A DNA stretch of 5,985 nt from SW-9-67-25 sp964471665 (GTDB lineage: Archaea > Halobacteriota > Halobacteria > Halobacteriales > Haloarculaceae), in contig CAYYHG010000169.1 of assembly GCA_964471665.1 (NCBI GenBank), positions 1 to 5,985 of the forward strand, written 5' to 3'. This document shows, in pieces, positions 5,940 through 5,985 of the stretch (position 1 is the stretch's first letter; each line of letters starts with the position of its first letter). The translations under genes were made by a program, and so were the position numbers. The notes beneath the pieces are model-generated. The model made no database searches and was not told the DNA's origin. It saw only the letters and a program-made list of their open reading frames with translations.

Positions 5940-5969
5940 CTGCCGTCGCTCGCGGCGTCGCGTCGGCAG
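5940..5969. repeat. interrupted inverted repeat upstream of the VOC promoter
   Basis: CTGCCG (5940-5945) pairs with CGGCAG (5964-5969). After one T/T mismatch, CGC (5947-5949) pairs with GCG (5960-5962), leaving a 10-base loop. It lies about 12 bases beyond the VOC TATA box. It may be an operator, or the end of a gene entering from outside the window; read leftward, a TTTT follows 11 bases later but belongs to the TATA box. Confidence 0.35.
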
Positions 5970-5985
5970 AAACGTCCGGACGGAG

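Noticed and set aside
1..5985. A novel defence, mobile or CRISPR-like system
   Set aside because: I looked for repeats in arrays, transposase or integrase motifs, toxin-antitoxin pairs and nuclease domains and saw none. The gene content is ordinary haloarchaeal metabolism, stress defence and signalling.

Overview
The window looks like a stretch of a haloarchaeal (class Halobacteria) chromosome. The DNA is GC-rich with strong G/C preference at third codon positions. The predicted proteins are very acidic, start contexts are largely leaderless, and AT-rich TATA-like boxes sit about 27 bases before several start codons. The superoxide dismutase and the fused FAD/Fe-S dehydrogenase also look haloarchaeal. 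I cannot name the genus from sequence alone.

Layout: (1) Bases 105-836, minus strand: a complete single-domain PP2C-type Ser/Thr protein phosphatase. A possible 56-residue CxxC mini-protein (847-1017, minus) lies just upstream and would be read from a leaderless promoter at about 1045. (2) Bases 837-1242: a roughly 400-base divergent intergenic region with two tandem perfect inverted repeats and a TATA box plus Shine-Dalgarno for the next gene. (3) Bases 1243-1854, plus strand: an Fe/Mn superoxide dismutase with all metal ligands. (4) Bases 1855-2002: an AT-rich regulatory gap with a perfect 12-base palindrome. (5) Bases 2003-5035, plus strand: a 1010-residue flavin/iron-sulfur D-2-hydroxyacid dehydrogenase (D-lactate dehydrogenase/YdiJ type). 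It overlaps by 4 bases (ATGA) with (6) 5032-5448, plus: a 138-residue protein with one EamA (drug/metabolite transporter) domain. (7) Bases 5535-5897, minus strand, convergent: a 120-residue glyoxalase-fold (VOC) protein carrying a full His/Glu/His/Glu metal site, with its own leaderless promoter.

How the genes may work together: the dehydrogenase and the small membrane protein are almost certainly one translationally coupled operon. The convergent VOC protein has the metal quartet of glyoxalase I, whose pathway product is D-lactate, a candidate substrate of the dehydrogenase. A methylglyoxal to D-lactate to pyruvate route is therefore a reasonable hypothesis, but it is not shown by the sequence. 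The superoxide dismutase and the PP2C phosphatase are separate transcription units with no obvious tie to that route, beyond the general idea of stress defence and signalling. I saw no rRNA, tRNA, CRISPR array or insertion sequence.
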